From: Spiribacter salilacus
GTDB taxonomy: Bacteria; Pseudomonadota; Gammaproteobacteria; Nitrococcales; Nitrococcaceae
Direction of reading: 5' to 3'
Assembly: GCF_009649225.1 (NCBI RefSeq)
Contig: NZ_WJPP01000002.1
Coordinates: forward strand, 62,001 to 126,000
Length of the DNA: 64,000 nucleotides
The notes below the pieces were generated by a model that was not told the DNA's origin, did no database searches, and was given only the letters and a program-made list of their open reading frames with translations. Of this stretch, positions 8,571-18,252 are shown piece by piece. The translations under genes and the position numbers were made by a program. Each line of letters begins with the position of its first letter. The first letter of the stretch is position 1.

Positions 8571-9302
8571 TCCTTGTACCTCCTTCAGGTCACTAAGCTG
8601 GTCAAAGTTTACCCCTGGCACCCGGGCGGGCAGCAAGACCTGTTTTATCCAGACCGTAAAACTACGCCGCAATTCACGCTGGTCTGCAAGTGCCAACCAA
8701 TCAATGAGTTTTTCTAGAATACGCTCAATATCGGCAGGTTCACGACTTTGCTCTAGCGAAAATAATGCCTCTACCAAATTTTGCTGCGCTGATGAGGGTG
8801 TCCGGCCGGGCTGATTGGCATCAAGCAGAAGGTAACTCAATCTGGGTTGATAGGCCTCTAATCCACCCGGCACTTGCGCAATTAACCGAGCAACTTCCTG
8901 GGGCGCTTTCCAGGGTTTTGTCCCCTGATAAAGCACAATCGGCAATACCGCCGGCAGTAATCCACTGTCGGTGAGTTCATTGCGGTTGGCTAAATCTTCA
9001 TATAACAGACCTAGATAATTAAATATCCGCAGCGCCATAAAGCGCTCTGGTGTCGACTGAAACTCCAAAAGCAGATAGACATACATAAACGTGTCGTCGT
9101 CACACCAGCGCACCCGCCAAACCATATCGCTAACCCGCTCACGCAAGTCGCCCCGCACATAACTGCCATTCATGCGCTCCAACGTCTGAAGGTCCAGCTT
9201 TTCAACCCAAGGATCTTTAACATAACCCCGCAGTAGATCAGCCATCATCGCCGGATGGCTAAATAAACGTTTATAACCGTGATCATGCCCGTGGTGTGTC
9301 AT
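8268..9302 (-). CDS. rpn: Rpn-family nuclease, full-length form (RpnL)
   Basis: A 344-residue protein of the recombination-promoting nuclease / transposase_31 family (PD-(D/E)xK fold). It opens with HDHGYKRLFSHPAMMADLLRGYV and carries the catalytic pattern Asp59 (ERVSDMVWRVRW) and Glu80-x-Gln82 (LLLEFQS). The C-terminal third has four GREI repeats (about 268-283) in a long charged helix. Family members E. coli RpnA-E are DNA endonucleases and, in published work, toxins with anti-phage activity. The region upstream of the start at 9302 has no recognisable Shine-Dalgarno, in contrast to the strong internal site. It reads toward lon and stops 10 bases before the lon -35. It diverges from recC. 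Confidence 0.9.
   Translation of the reverse strand: MTHHGHDHGYKRLFSHPAMMADLLRGYVKDPWVEKLDLQTLERMNGSYVRGDLRERVSDMVWRVRWCDDDTFMYVYLLLEFQSTPERFMALRIFNYLGLLYEDLANRNELTDSGLLPAVLPIVLYQGTKPWKAPQEVARLIAQVPGGLEAYQPRLSYLLLDANQPGRTPSSAQQNLVEALFSLEQSREPADIERILEKLIDWLALADQRELRRSFTVWIKQVLLPARVPGVNFDQLSDLKEVQGMLSERVKEWTETWKEQGLAQGLEQGREIGREIGREIGREIGLEQGRREGEALLLLRLIERRFGVEAKEHYEAQVKAADAETLVLWFERGLDASAVEDIFS
8453..8500. repeat. Tandem 12-bp repeat inside rpn (four copies)
   Basis: On the plus strand TCTCTCGGCCAA occurs three times exactly (8453-8488), followed by a fourth copy TCTCTCGGCCCT that differs at its last two bases. The coding strand gives GREI x4, flanked by GLEQG on both sides. The unit is in frame, so slippage changes the helix length by four residues without frameshift. 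Confidence 0.97.
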
Positions 9303-9433
9303 TGCGAAAGCTTAAGCGACGGGCGCCACGAAAACTGAGAGGCGGGTCACATTAACCCCTGTGATTGGATAGCGACACACGCTGTCGGGGCGACGCGGTA
9401 TATTGTGAAAAGAGGGTCATAAGAGTGAATGGA

Positions 9434-12400
9434 ATGAGCAAAACGGGACTGGCAGTTATCCACAGCAACCGAATGGAGATGTTGCGCGATGTTTTGGTGA
9501 CATGGCTCACGCAAAATCCGCTGCCGCCCCTTGAGCAGGAAACCGTTTTGGTGCAGTCCAATGGCATGGCGCAGTGGCTCAAACTTGCGCTGGCAGCACC
9601 GGCCACGGCTGCAACGCCAGGCTGCGGTATTGCTGCTGGCCTGCAAACACGCCTGCCTCAGTCTTTTCTTTGGCAAGCCTATCGCGCGGTTTTAGGCTCT
9701 GATCTGATTCCAGAAAAATCACCGTTTGAGAAACAACGGCTGCAATGGCGTATCTTTCGGTTACTGCCCGAATTATTAAAAACCGACCCAGCGGTTTTTG
9801 CGCCCTTAACGCAATTTTTAAAAACAGACCCCGATCAGCGCAAACAACATCAACTGGCCTATCATCTGGCCGATCTGTATGACCAATATCAGGTTTATCG
9901 CCCTGATTGGTTAATCGATTGGTCAAAGGGCATGACGCAAGACTTAGAAGCAGACCAGCAATGGCAGGCTGCGCTTTGGGCTGCCTTGAATGAGGAGATT
10001 ACTGCGACGGGAGGCACCCTGTCGCGTCCAGCCATCCAACAGCAGTTTATTGCTCAGTTAAACCAAGCAGAACCCGGAGAATTTTCTGCGCTGCCCCGTC
10101 GCTTAGTAGTTTTTGGGATCACCTCCTTGCCCCGCCCTGTGCTAGAGGCTTTGCATGCCTTATCAAACCACTGCCAAATCTTGCAGTTTGTGCAAAACCC
10201 GTCAAACCAGTATTGGGCTGATCTTGTTGAAGAACGAGAACTTCTAAAGGTGGCCACACCGAGACACCCACGCAAAAGTGGCACTGTAAGCCATCCATTA
10301 TTGGCGGCATGGGGCAAGCAAGGTTCTGACTTTATTCAGCTATTGGAGCAATACGACACCCCTGAGGCCTATCGGGGCCAATTCGAAACCATTGACCCTT
10401 TCGACCCGCCCGTTAGTGAACATAAAGACAGGCAAACCATGCCTTTGCTAACCCAAATTCAGCAGGATATTTTTGATTTAACTCCGCTACCGGAGCCTGA
10501 TAAGAAAAGGCCATTAAATACCGATCGATCCATTCGATTCCATCGCGCGCACAGCCGGCAGCGGGAAGTTGAGATTCTGCATGATCGGCTATTAGATGCC
10601 TTTGAACATGCGCAAAGCAAAGGCAAACCACTACGCCCGCGAGATATCATTGTCATGGTGCCTGACATTGATCGATACGCACCGGCCATTGAAGCAGTCT
10701 TCGGCACACTCGAGCCCACAGATCCACGCTATATCCCGTATAGCATCGGTGATCGCCGAACCCGCGCTGAAGCACCTATTGCCGCGGCATTCGAAAAACT
10801 TACCGATCTACCCAACGCGCGGCTGACACTTGGTGAGGTATTGGATTTACTCGAAGTCCCGGCGTTTCGGCAGAAATTCGGTCTTCAAGAACATGATCTG
10901 CCCATTCTAAAGCGCTGGTGTGAAGATGCCGGCATACGCTGGGGGCTAGACAGTACACAACGTCAGGCGGCGAATCTCAACGCGGCTTTCGAGCAAAACG
11001 CCTGGCGTTTTGGCCTGCAGCGAATGCTGTTGGGGTATGCCGTTGGCGCAGGACAAGCTTGGGAGGGCATCGAACCCTATTCAGAAATAGGCAGCCTAGA
11101 TGCTGCGCTGCTCGGCCCCCTCAAGCAGTTATTAGACACCCTTGATACGCACCTTACCGCGTTTAGGCAACCGGGGCGGCCACTGGAGTGGGTACAACGC
11201 ATCGAAGCGCTTTTGAGCGATTGCTTTGATTTGCAAAACACCGAAGCGCTAGAACTGGAGGGGCGAGTTGTTTCCGCAATGCAAAACTGGCTTACCGCCT
11301 GCGACGAAGCCGAGTTTAATGACGCCATTCCGCTAACCATTGCGCGTGATAGCTGGCTTAAAGCCCTAGAAGAGGAAGGACCAGCACAGCGCTTTCTGGC
11401 TGGACGAGTGAATATTTGCACACTCATGCCGATGCGCAGCATCCCCTTTCGTATTGTTTGTTTGCTGGGCATGAACGATCGTGATTATCCGCGCACTCAG
11501 GCTCCGTTAGATTTTGACTTAATGGCCATCAGCAAAAAACGCCGTGCGGGCGATCGATCTCGCCGCGATGATGATCGTTATCTCTTTCTCGAAGCACTTC
11601 TCTCAGCTCGCGAGCATCTGCATATCAGCTGGGTAGGCCGTAGCGCGCGAGATAATACGGTGCAGCCGCCCTCAGTGCTCGTCAGTCAGTTACAAGACCA
11701 TATTGATCGTGGATGGAAAATCGATCATCCACTTATCGTCGATCACCCCCTGCAACCATTTAGCAGTCGGTACACTAACCAAGACGAGTACTTTACTTAT
11801 GCAGATGAGTGGCAAGTCGGCGCTGATGATCAGGCTAACAACAGACCACTGCCACAGCCGACGCTCTCCGCAGCGCAGAGCGTTAGCATGGGCAATTTGC
11901 ACCATTTCTTACGCAATACAGCCGCGCATTTTTTCAGTGAACGCCTCAAGCTGCGATTTGATGAGGCCGGCAACTCACTGCCAGAGCATGAACCTTTCGA
12001 CCTAGATGGCTTAGACTCATACGCCATTCAAAACGCGCTGCTTATGCCACTACAAGGGCAACACTTGCCCGACCAGCCCGCAGATGCCATTGAAGCGGCG
12101 GGGCAGCGATTGTTGCGTAGCGGCCAATTGCCCATCGCCAATCTCGGGCGGCTCACATTAAAAAACCTGCGCAGCCAAGCGCTTTGCGCTGCAGAGCGCT
12201 GGCAGACGGTACGTCAGGAATACCCCAACCCTAAGCCTCCCCAAGAACTCAATTTATCGCGCTGCATCAACTCAACTGTATTTATTATTGAAGACTGGAC
12301 CGATGGGTTATTTTGCAACGCCGATGGGCAACTGGCGCGACTCGTTCTCAAAGCCGGAGATGTTACAAAAGGCAAAAACCCCCACTACCCAAAGCTAATT

Positions 12401-12841
12401 AACGACTGGGTACAACATTTGGTACTCAACGCCAGTGGCTTGAACGTCAGCAGTTGGATTGTTGGGCATAACGGGAAACATCATCTTTTACCAATGCCTA
12501 TCGACACCGCACTAAACCATCTTGATTCAATACTTCAGGCATGGATAGTCGGTTTAGAGCAGCCGCTGCCACTGCCGATAAGAACGGTGTTTGCCTACCT
12601 CAGCCAAACGGCGCCGCTTACCCTCACCGAAGAGGCGCTCGCCAAAACTTACGAGAGTGGCCCTAAAAACACCGGCGAAGTGGACTACGCCGACAGCGGC
12701 GCTTGGCGGCGCAGCTTTCCAACTGCCGCGGCGTTACTTCAACCTAAGATGAACGAGCAAACGCTATTGGCTTTTTGGGGAGAGCGTCTTTTTCAGCCGC
12801 TGATCGACAATCTCAACACCGAGGGGGCGAAGCATGGATAA
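9434..12841 (+). CDS. recC: Exodeoxyribonuclease V subunit gamma (RecC)
   Basis: The Chi-recognition subunit of RecBCD. The start MSKTGLAVIHSNRMEMLRD aligns with the N terminus of known RecC proteins (VYHSNRLDVL in E. coli), as does VQSNGMAQWLKLALA. Length 1135 residues (E. coli 1122). The frame is open back to 9365, but those extra residues have no family counterpart. A TATATT at 9399-9404 could serve as a -10 element; I found no convincing -35. The gene overlaps recB by 8 bases and starts the recC-recB-recD operon. A ptrA gene, present between recC and recB in E. coli, is absent. Confidence 0.96.
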   Translation: MSKTGLAVIHSNRMEMLRDVLVTWLTQNPLPPLEQETVLVQSNGMAQWLKLALAAPATAATPGCGIAAGLQTRLPQSFLWQAYRAVLGSDLIPEKSPFEKQRLQWRIFRLLPELLKTDPAVFAPLTQFLKTDPDQRKQHQLAYHLADLYDQYQVYRPDWLIDWSKGMTQDLEADQQWQAALWAALNEEITATGGTLSRPAIQQQFIAQLNQAEPGEFSALPRRLVVFGITSLPRPVLEALHALSNHCQILQFVQNPSNQYWADLVEERELLKVATPRHPRKSGTVSHPLLAAWGKQGSDFIQLLEQYDTPEAYRGQFETIDPFDPPVSEHKDRQTMPLLTQIQQDIFDLTPLPEPDKKRPLNTDRSIRFHRAHSRQREVEILHDRLLDAFEHAQSKGKPLRPRDIIVMVPDIDRYAPAIEAVFGTLEPTDPRYIPYSIGDRRTRAEAPIAAAFEKLTDLPNARLTLGEVLDLLEVPAFRQKFGLQEHDLPILKRWCEDAGIRWGLDSTQRQAANLNAAFEQNAWRFGLQRMLLGYAVGAGQAWEGIEPYSEIGSLDAALLGPLKQLLDTLDTHLTAFRQPGRPLEWVQRIEALLSDCFDLQNTEALELEGRVVSAMQNWLTACDEAEFNDAIPLTIARDSWLKALEEEGPAQRFLAGRVNICTLMPMRSIPFRIVCLLGMNDRDYPRTQAPLDFDLMAISKKRRAGDRSRRDDDRYLFLEALLSAREHLHISWVGRSARDNTVQPPSVLVSQLQDHIDRGWKIDHPLIVDHPLQPFSSRYTNQDEYFTYADEWQVGADDQANNRPLPQPTLSAAQSVSMGNLHHFLRNTAAHFFSERLKLRFDEAGNSLPEHEPFDLDGLDSYAIQNALLMPLQGQHLPDQPADAIEAAGQRLLRSGQLPIANLGRLTLKNLRSQALCAAERWQTVRQEYPNPKPPQELNLSRCINSTVFIIEDWTDGLFCNADGQLARLVLKAGDVTKGKNPHYPKLINDWVQHLVLNASGLNVSSWIVGHNGKHHLLPMPIDTALNHLDSILQAWIVGLEQPLPLPIRTVFAYLSQTAPLTLTEEALAKTYESGPKNTGEVDYADSGAWRRSFPTAAALLQPKMNEQTLLAFWGERLFQPLIDNLNTEGAKHG

Positions 12842-15800
12842 GCCACAGCCGCTGGATCCGCTAGCAGTTCCGCTCACTGGCCGCCATTTAATTGAAGCCA
12901 GTGCCGGCACCGGGAAAACCTATACGTTAACGGCCCTTTATTTGCGATTCATTTTGGGGCATGACCCCGCCAACCCGAGCCGTGAACCGCTTCTGCCACC
13001 CGATATTTTGGTTGTCACCTTCACTATCGCTGCCACAAAAGAGCTGAGCGATCGCATTCGTGGCCGATTAACCGAAGCGGCCGCCTGTTTTGCCGGCTAT
13101 GCCACGCCCAACCCACAAGATGCCGTTCTTAACGGATTGCTTGATGCCTATCCCGCCGGCAAAACGCGCGAGCAATACGCAGCACACCTACAAGCGGCTG
13201 CAGACTGGATGGACGAAGCAGCCATTTACACCATTCACGGCTTTTGCCACCGCATGCTCACTCAGCATGCATTCAGTTCCGGCAGCCCGTTTGACCTAAC
13301 GCTAAGCCCAGATGAGGCACTCATTCGGGACGAAGCGACAGCCGATTATTGGCGCGAACATTTCTACCCACTCTCTGAGCCTGCACTAGAGACAGCGGGC
13401 GCGGCGGTATCACGCAAACCGCACGCACCCAAACTTTCATTAGACGTATTCCGCCAATCACTAAAGGCGCTAATGATAGGTGATGATGACCTCCCGCCCG
13501 CTCCCAATGAGCCACCTACTAACACGTTAGTAAAACAATCCGCGCAGTGGCATTCGGCCATTCAAGGGGTGCGCGATGCCCTTGAGCAGCTTGACGAATT
13601 TAATGTGGCTCTCGAAAAGGCGTGGGAAGATGGCGTGCTCAAGAAAAACTCGCCAAACCAAAAAACCTGGCGAGACAAAACATTGCCTGCGCTAAAGGCA
13701 TGGCAAGCACAGCCCGATGTGCTGCTGCCCCCAGAAAAGGAACCTGATTTCTCCAGACTAACGCGTGATACCTTTAACAATGGCCTGCGGGTTAATCAAA
13801 CGCTGCCGCGCAGCATTGCCGAACATCCGCTGCCGGCTGCCGTTGATCGATTTATTGAAGTCTGTGAGGCCCTGAAAGCCACCTCAGACAGTCTCTATGC
13901 CCATGCCATACAGTGGATTGACACCCGCATTCAACAAACCAAAGAACAGCGCGGGCTCATTGGCTATAACGACATGTTAACGCGGCTCTTAGATGCGCTA
14001 GAAAAACCCGCCGCGGGCACCTATCTAGCGCAAACCATTCGCGAGCAGTTTCCGGTGGCACTCATTGATGAGTTTCAGGATACAGACCCCGAGCAATACG
14101 GTATTTTTCGCGCAATTTATCCACAAACCGATTCGCCATCACACAGCTTATTTTTAATTGGTGACCCTAAACAGGCCATCTACAGCTTTCGGGGTGCAGA
14201 CCTTGAAACCTATCTGACTGCCGCTGACGAAGTATCGGAAAAATGCCGTCATACCCTCAACCGTAACTATCGCTCTTCGGCCGCAATGGTATCGGCAACC
14301 AATACTTTGTTTAACCAATCGCCAAGCGCACCCAATCAGTTTCTTCAGCCAATGATCCGTTTTTATGAGGTGGAGCACGCCGAGCAAAAAACCCAATTTG
14401 AGGTCAACGGCCAACCGCACCCTGCTATGACAATTTGGCAGCATTTACCGGCGCTGAACCAGAAAGATTTTAAAAACCTCATGGCCGCGCACTGTGCCGA
14501 GCAAATCGATTATTTGTTAAACGCCGGGGCATCGGGTCAGACAGGGTTTATGAAACAAGGCGCTTTCAAACCCCTGCAGGCGGCGGATATCGCGATTTTG
14601 GTTCGCAACCACATTGACGCAGATATTGTGCGCCAGGCACTGCAGCGCCGAGGGCATCGATCAGTATTTCTGTCAGATCGAGACAATGTGCTGAAAACAC
14701 CGCAAGCGCATGATGTGTTGAGCTGGCTCAATGCGATGGCACAACCCGGCTCTGAGCGCCGCGTTCGTACCGCCATCGGCACGGCTTCTTTAAATTACCG
14801 CTGGGCTGAGCTGCATGACATGTTTACCAACGACGCTCGTTGGGAGACGTTATTAGAGGCTTTTTGGGGTTATTCCCGCCTTTGGCAACAACGCGGCGTT
14901 CTACCGGCGCTGCGCCGCTTAATTTACGACCATCAAGTTGCTCAGCGGCTTGGTTCCCAACCCGATGGCGAGCGGCAACTGAGTAACATTCTACAAATTA
15001 GCGAGGTACTGCAAGAGGCGGCGGTTACCCTCGATGGACCTGCCGCCCTAATTCGTTGGCTTAACGAACAGATGAGCCAAAGCGACCAAGCCACGCCTGC
15101 CGATGAACAAATTCTGCGTTTAGAAAGCGATGCTAACCTGATTCAGGTGGTAACGATCCATAAATCCAAAGGCTTAGAATACCCCCTCGTTTTCCTGCCC
15201 TTAATCGGCGGCGACAAACAAAGTGCTAACGACGCCGAGCAGGCTGAGGCATTACGGCTGTTATACGTGGCAACCACGCGTGCAGTGCATGCCTGCTGGC
15301 TTGGTCTCGCCACCGTCAAATCACTACAAAAAACCGCGATTGGGCACATCCTCGGCTGCCAATCTGAGCCAGACTCTGAAAATCTGAGGGCTCTGCTCGA
15401 TGCGCTGGCAGCAAAAGATTCAAACATTCAGCTGAAGTCAGTTCCTGACGCAACTCCTACCCCTACTGCTTATGCAGGCATTACCACGCCGGAAGAAACC
15501 CCTAATAGGGCCATTGCACGGGAGTTTAAATCGAGCCCGCCACAGGCAGAGCGTTGGTGGATTGCCAGTTATAGTGCCTTAATTGAAGATGGACCAAGAG
15601 CGTGGACACCGGGCAGCGCCGAGGAAGATCGCTTTATTGAAGAAACACAAAACACCGCACCAACAACCAAGAGTGATAGGCCAAAGGAAGGCATACATTC
15701 ACTGCCCAGCGGGCCTGCCACTGGCACATTTATGCACCAATTGTTGCAGGGCTTAGCGGAGGCAAACTTCCCCACACCGGAGCAGACCGATTTTCAGCGC

Positions 15801-16430
15801 ACGCTTAGGCCGAAGCTGCGCAGCCGGCGCTGGCAGGAACACGATCCATTAATCACTGAGTGGTTAGCACAACTCACCACCACGCCATTATCCATTGGCA
15901 CTGATACACCATGCCGTTTAGTAGACTTTAATTCGGGTGAGTTTATTGCTGAATTTGAATTCTTGATTAGCGTGGCTGCTGTACGGGCTAGCCAAATTGA
16001 TCAGCTGATACGCCAGCATACCGTTGGCGGCGTGAGTCGGCCTGCGTTGGGCGAAGCAACACTGCATGGGATGTTAAAGGGCTATATCGATCTGATTTTC
16101 GTGCATAACGACCAGTACTTCGTGCTCGACTATAAATCAAATGTGCTGGGCAGCAGCGATCAGGATTATGACCCAACCTCATTAAAAGACGCCGTGCTCA
16201 GAAAACGCTACGACGCACAATACAGCCTCTACCTCTTGGCATTACATCGATTGCTGCGTGCACGCCTTGGCACGGAATATGACTACAACAAACACATCGG
16301 GGGCGCAGTCTGTCTCTTTTTGCGCGGCATTAATCACCCTGATCACGGCGTTTTTAAAGATCAACCAGATCGCGCGCTCATCGAAGGGTTAGATCAACTG
16401 CTCACAGGAGAAATCACGGATGTTGCCTGA
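12834..16430 (+). CDS. recB: Exodeoxyribonuclease V subunit beta (RecB)
   Basis: Helicase-nuclease subunit of RecBCD, 1198 residues (E. coli 1180). The UvrD-type motor shows Walker A IEASAGTGKTYTLTALYLRF at about 20-40, IDEFQDTDPEQY (motif II), GDPKQAIYSFRGAD (motif III) and LNRNYRSS (motif IV). VVTIHKSKGLEYPLVFLP is motif V and LRLLYVATTRA motif VI. The C-terminal RecB nuclease domain ends with YFVLDYKSN near residue 1095, containing the catalytic Asp and Lys. It repairs double-strand breaks and degrades linear foreign DNA. It overlaps recC by 8 and recD by 11 bases. Confidence 0.98.
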   Translation: MDKPQPLDPLAVPLTGRHLIEASAGTGKTYTLTALYLRFILGHDPANPSREPLLPPDILVVTFTIAATKELSDRIRGRLTEAAACFAGYATPNPQDAVLNGLLDAYPAGKTREQYAAHLQAAADWMDEAAIYTIHGFCHRMLTQHAFSSGSPFDLTLSPDEALIRDEATADYWREHFYPLSEPALETAGAAVSRKPHAPKLSLDVFRQSLKALMIGDDDLPPAPNEPPTNTLVKQSAQWHSAIQGVRDALEQLDEFNVALEKAWEDGVLKKNSPNQKTWRDKTLPALKAWQAQPDVLLPPEKEPDFSRLTRDTFNNGLRVNQTLPRSIAEHPLPAAVDRFIEVCEALKATSDSLYAHAIQWIDTRIQQTKEQRGLIGYNDMLTRLLDALEKPAAGTYLAQTIREQFPVALIDEFQDTDPEQYGIFRAIYPQTDSPSHSLFLIGDPKQAIYSFRGADLETYLTAADEVSEKCRHTLNRNYRSSAAMVSATNTLFNQSPSAPNQFLQPMIRFYEVEHAEQKTQFEVNGQPHPAMTIWQHLPALNQKDFKNLMAAHCAEQIDYLLNAGASGQTGFMKQGAFKPLQAADIAILVRNHIDADIVRQALQRRGHRSVFLSDRDNVLKTPQAHDVLSWLNAMAQPGSERRVRTAIGTASLNYRWAELHDMFTNDARWETLLEAFWGYSRLWQQRGVLPALRRLIYDHQVAQRLGSQPDGERQLSNILQISEVLQEAAVTLDGPAALIRWLNEQMSQSDQATPADEQILRLESDANLIQVVTIHKSKGLEYPLVFLPLIGGDKQSANDAEQAEALRLLYVATTRAVHACWLGLATVKSLQKTAIGHILGCQSEPDSENLRALLDALAAKDSNIQLKSVPDATPTPTAYAGITTPEETPNRAIAREFKSSPPQAERWWIASYSALIEDGPRAWTPGSAEEDRFIEETQNTAPTTKSDRPKEGIHSLPSGPATGTFMHQLLQGLAEANFPTPEQTDFQRTLRPKLRSRRWQEHDPLITEWLAQLTTTPLSIGTDTPCRLVDFNSGEFIAEFEFLISVAAVRASQIDQLIRQHTVGGVSRPALGEATLHGMLKGYIDLIFVHNDQYFVLDYKSNVLGSSDQDYDPTSLKDAVLRKRYDAQYSLYLLALHRLLRARLGTEYDYNKHIGGAVCLFLRGINHPDHGVFKDQPDRALIEGLDQLLTGEITDVA

Positions 16431-18252
16431 GCGCCTTAAGGAATGGGTTGAAAATGAAACGGTACGCAGTACCGATGCAGCGTTTGCCGCGCTACTTGCC
16501 GAGCAAGGGGGTGAAACTGATGAGACCGTATTACTCCTCGCAGCCATTGTGAGCCGCCAAGTAGGCGATGGCCATATCCGCTTAAATCTGACAAACATTC
16601 AGCCCACGGGAGAAGCGCCTCTAAGCTGGCTTGCCAGTCTTAACCCGGCAGATTTAGAAAAAAAGCTTTCCGAATCATCAATCGTGCAAACAACATTGAA
16701 TACCGGCACACAGCCGCTGGTGTGGGATAAGCCTTACCTATATTTGCGCCGATACTGGGCTAATGAACAACTGATTAAAGCCGCTCTTAATGAGCGACTG
16801 CGGGCGCCGCCCATTGAAATATCCGATTTACGCGAACGGCTGGATCATTTATTCCCATTTACGAATGAACAGCCTGATTGGCAGCGTGTGGCCTGTGCCT
16901 TAGCCAGCCGCTCTCGCTTTACGCTCATTACCGGAGGGCCGGGTACCGGCAAAACGCATACCGTACTGCGCATCTTAGGGTTGTTGCAGGCCGTGCGTTA
17001 TGACACGCACCCCAACCAGCCGCTGCGCATCCGACTTGCCGCCCCTACCGGAAAGGCCGCCGCACGGCTTGGCGAATCAATCAGCGCCGGGATTGACGCC
17101 CTGCCGCTGCCCGAAGCGGTGCGACAAACCATTCCACAAGAGCCTACGACTTTGCACCGACTGCTAGGGCCACGCCCAAATAGCCGGTTGTTTCAGCACA
17201 ATCGGCAAAATCCTTTGCATGCTGATGTGGTTGTGGTTGATGAAGCGTCAATGATTGATCAGGAGATGACCGCTCGGTTACTGGATGCATTGCGCGCGGA
17301 AACCATCCTCATTTTAATCGGTGATAAAGACCAATTAGCGGCCGTAGAGGCCGGGGCGGTATTAGGAGAGCTTTGTGAGGGCGCAGATGATGGTAACTAT
17401 TCAAAGGCCACTTGCGCTTGGTTAACTAAGGCCTCTGGCGATGATGTTAGCCCATGGCAAAGTGATAACGGCACCGATTTACAACAACACATTGTCAAAC
17501 TGCGCAAAAGCCATCGCTTTAATCACAGCAGCGGTATTGGCGCCTTAGCCGAGGCAGTTCGCCTCGAGCAAGGCGCACGGTTAACTGAACTGCTTCAAGA
17601 CGATGACACCAGCACGGGGCTACTCGAACTCCGTCACCCCCTTGATAACCGGCTTGAAACTGCTGCCTTAGCGGGCTATCGCGGCTATTTAGAAACGCTG
17701 GCTCAAAAGCGCCCCGGTGAAAGTGACTACGCGCAACTAACAGCATGGGTTCGTGAAGTACTGAATGCTTTTAATCAGTATCAAGTGCTAGCGGTTATTC
17801 GTAATGGCCCGCTGGGGGTTAACGGCCTGAATGAGCGTATTGCAAAACGCCTTGCCGCAGAAGGCCTTATTAGTAAGGGCCAGGGTTGGTTTGAGGGCAG
17901 ACCCGTTATGGTCACACGAAACGATTATGAGCTTGGGCTAACGAATGGTGACGTGGGTATTTGCTTGTCCGTTCAGCTGCCTGATGAGAAAGAGCCGCGT
18001 CTACGCGTTGCCTTTGAGCAATCCAATAATCGCGTGCGGCTCTTTCTTCCCAGTCAGCTTGAAACGGTGGAAAGCGTTTTTGCAATGACCGTGCATAAGT
18101 CGCAGGGCTCAGAATTTAACGATGTTCTCGTTGTTTTACCTGAAACCATGCCCCCTCAACATCGCCGAGAGGTGCTGTACACCGCCATTACCCGTGCGCG
18201 CGCTTCAAGCTGGATTGCCCAACTACCGAGTCCCCTGCCTCACTTTGGCTAA
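16420..18252 (+). CDS. recD: Exodeoxyribonuclease V subunit alpha (RecD)
   Basis: The 5'-3' helicase of RecBCD, 610 residues (E. coli 608). Motifs: Walker A ITGGPGTGKTHTVLRIL near 170-180, VVVVDEASMID, LILIGDKDQLAAVEAGAVLGEL, and near the C terminus MTVHKSQGSEFNDVLVVLP and LYTAITRAR. The start lies inside recB (11-base overlap), which implies translational coupling. The last 65 bases overlap the convergent dadA gene. Confidence 0.98.
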   Translation: MLPERLKEWVENETVRSTDAAFAALLAEQGGETDETVLLLAAIVSRQVGDGHIRLNLTNIQPTGEAPLSWLASLNPADLEKKLSESSIVQTTLNTGTQPLVWDKPYLYLRRYWANEQLIKAALNERLRAPPIEISDLRERLDHLFPFTNEQPDWQRVACALASRSRFTLITGGPGTGKTHTVLRILGLLQAVRYDTHPNQPLRIRLAAPTGKAAARLGESISAGIDALPLPEAVRQTIPQEPTTLHRLLGPRPNSRLFQHNRQNPLHADVVVVDEASMIDQEMTARLLDALRAETILILIGDKDQLAAVEAGAVLGELCEGADDGNYSKATCAWLTKASGDDVSPWQSDNGTDLQQHIVKLRKSHRFNHSSGIGALAEAVRLEQGARLTELLQDDDTSTGLLELRHPLDNRLETAALAGYRGYLETLAQKRPGESDYAQLTAWVREVLNAFNQYQVLAVIRNGPLGVNGLNERIAKRLAAEGLISKGQGWFEGRPVMVTRNDYELGLTNGDVGICLSVQLPDEKEPRLRVAFEQSNNRVRLFLPSQLETVESVFAMTVHKSQGSEFNDVLVVLPETMPPQHRREVLYTAITRARASSWIAQLPSPLPHFG

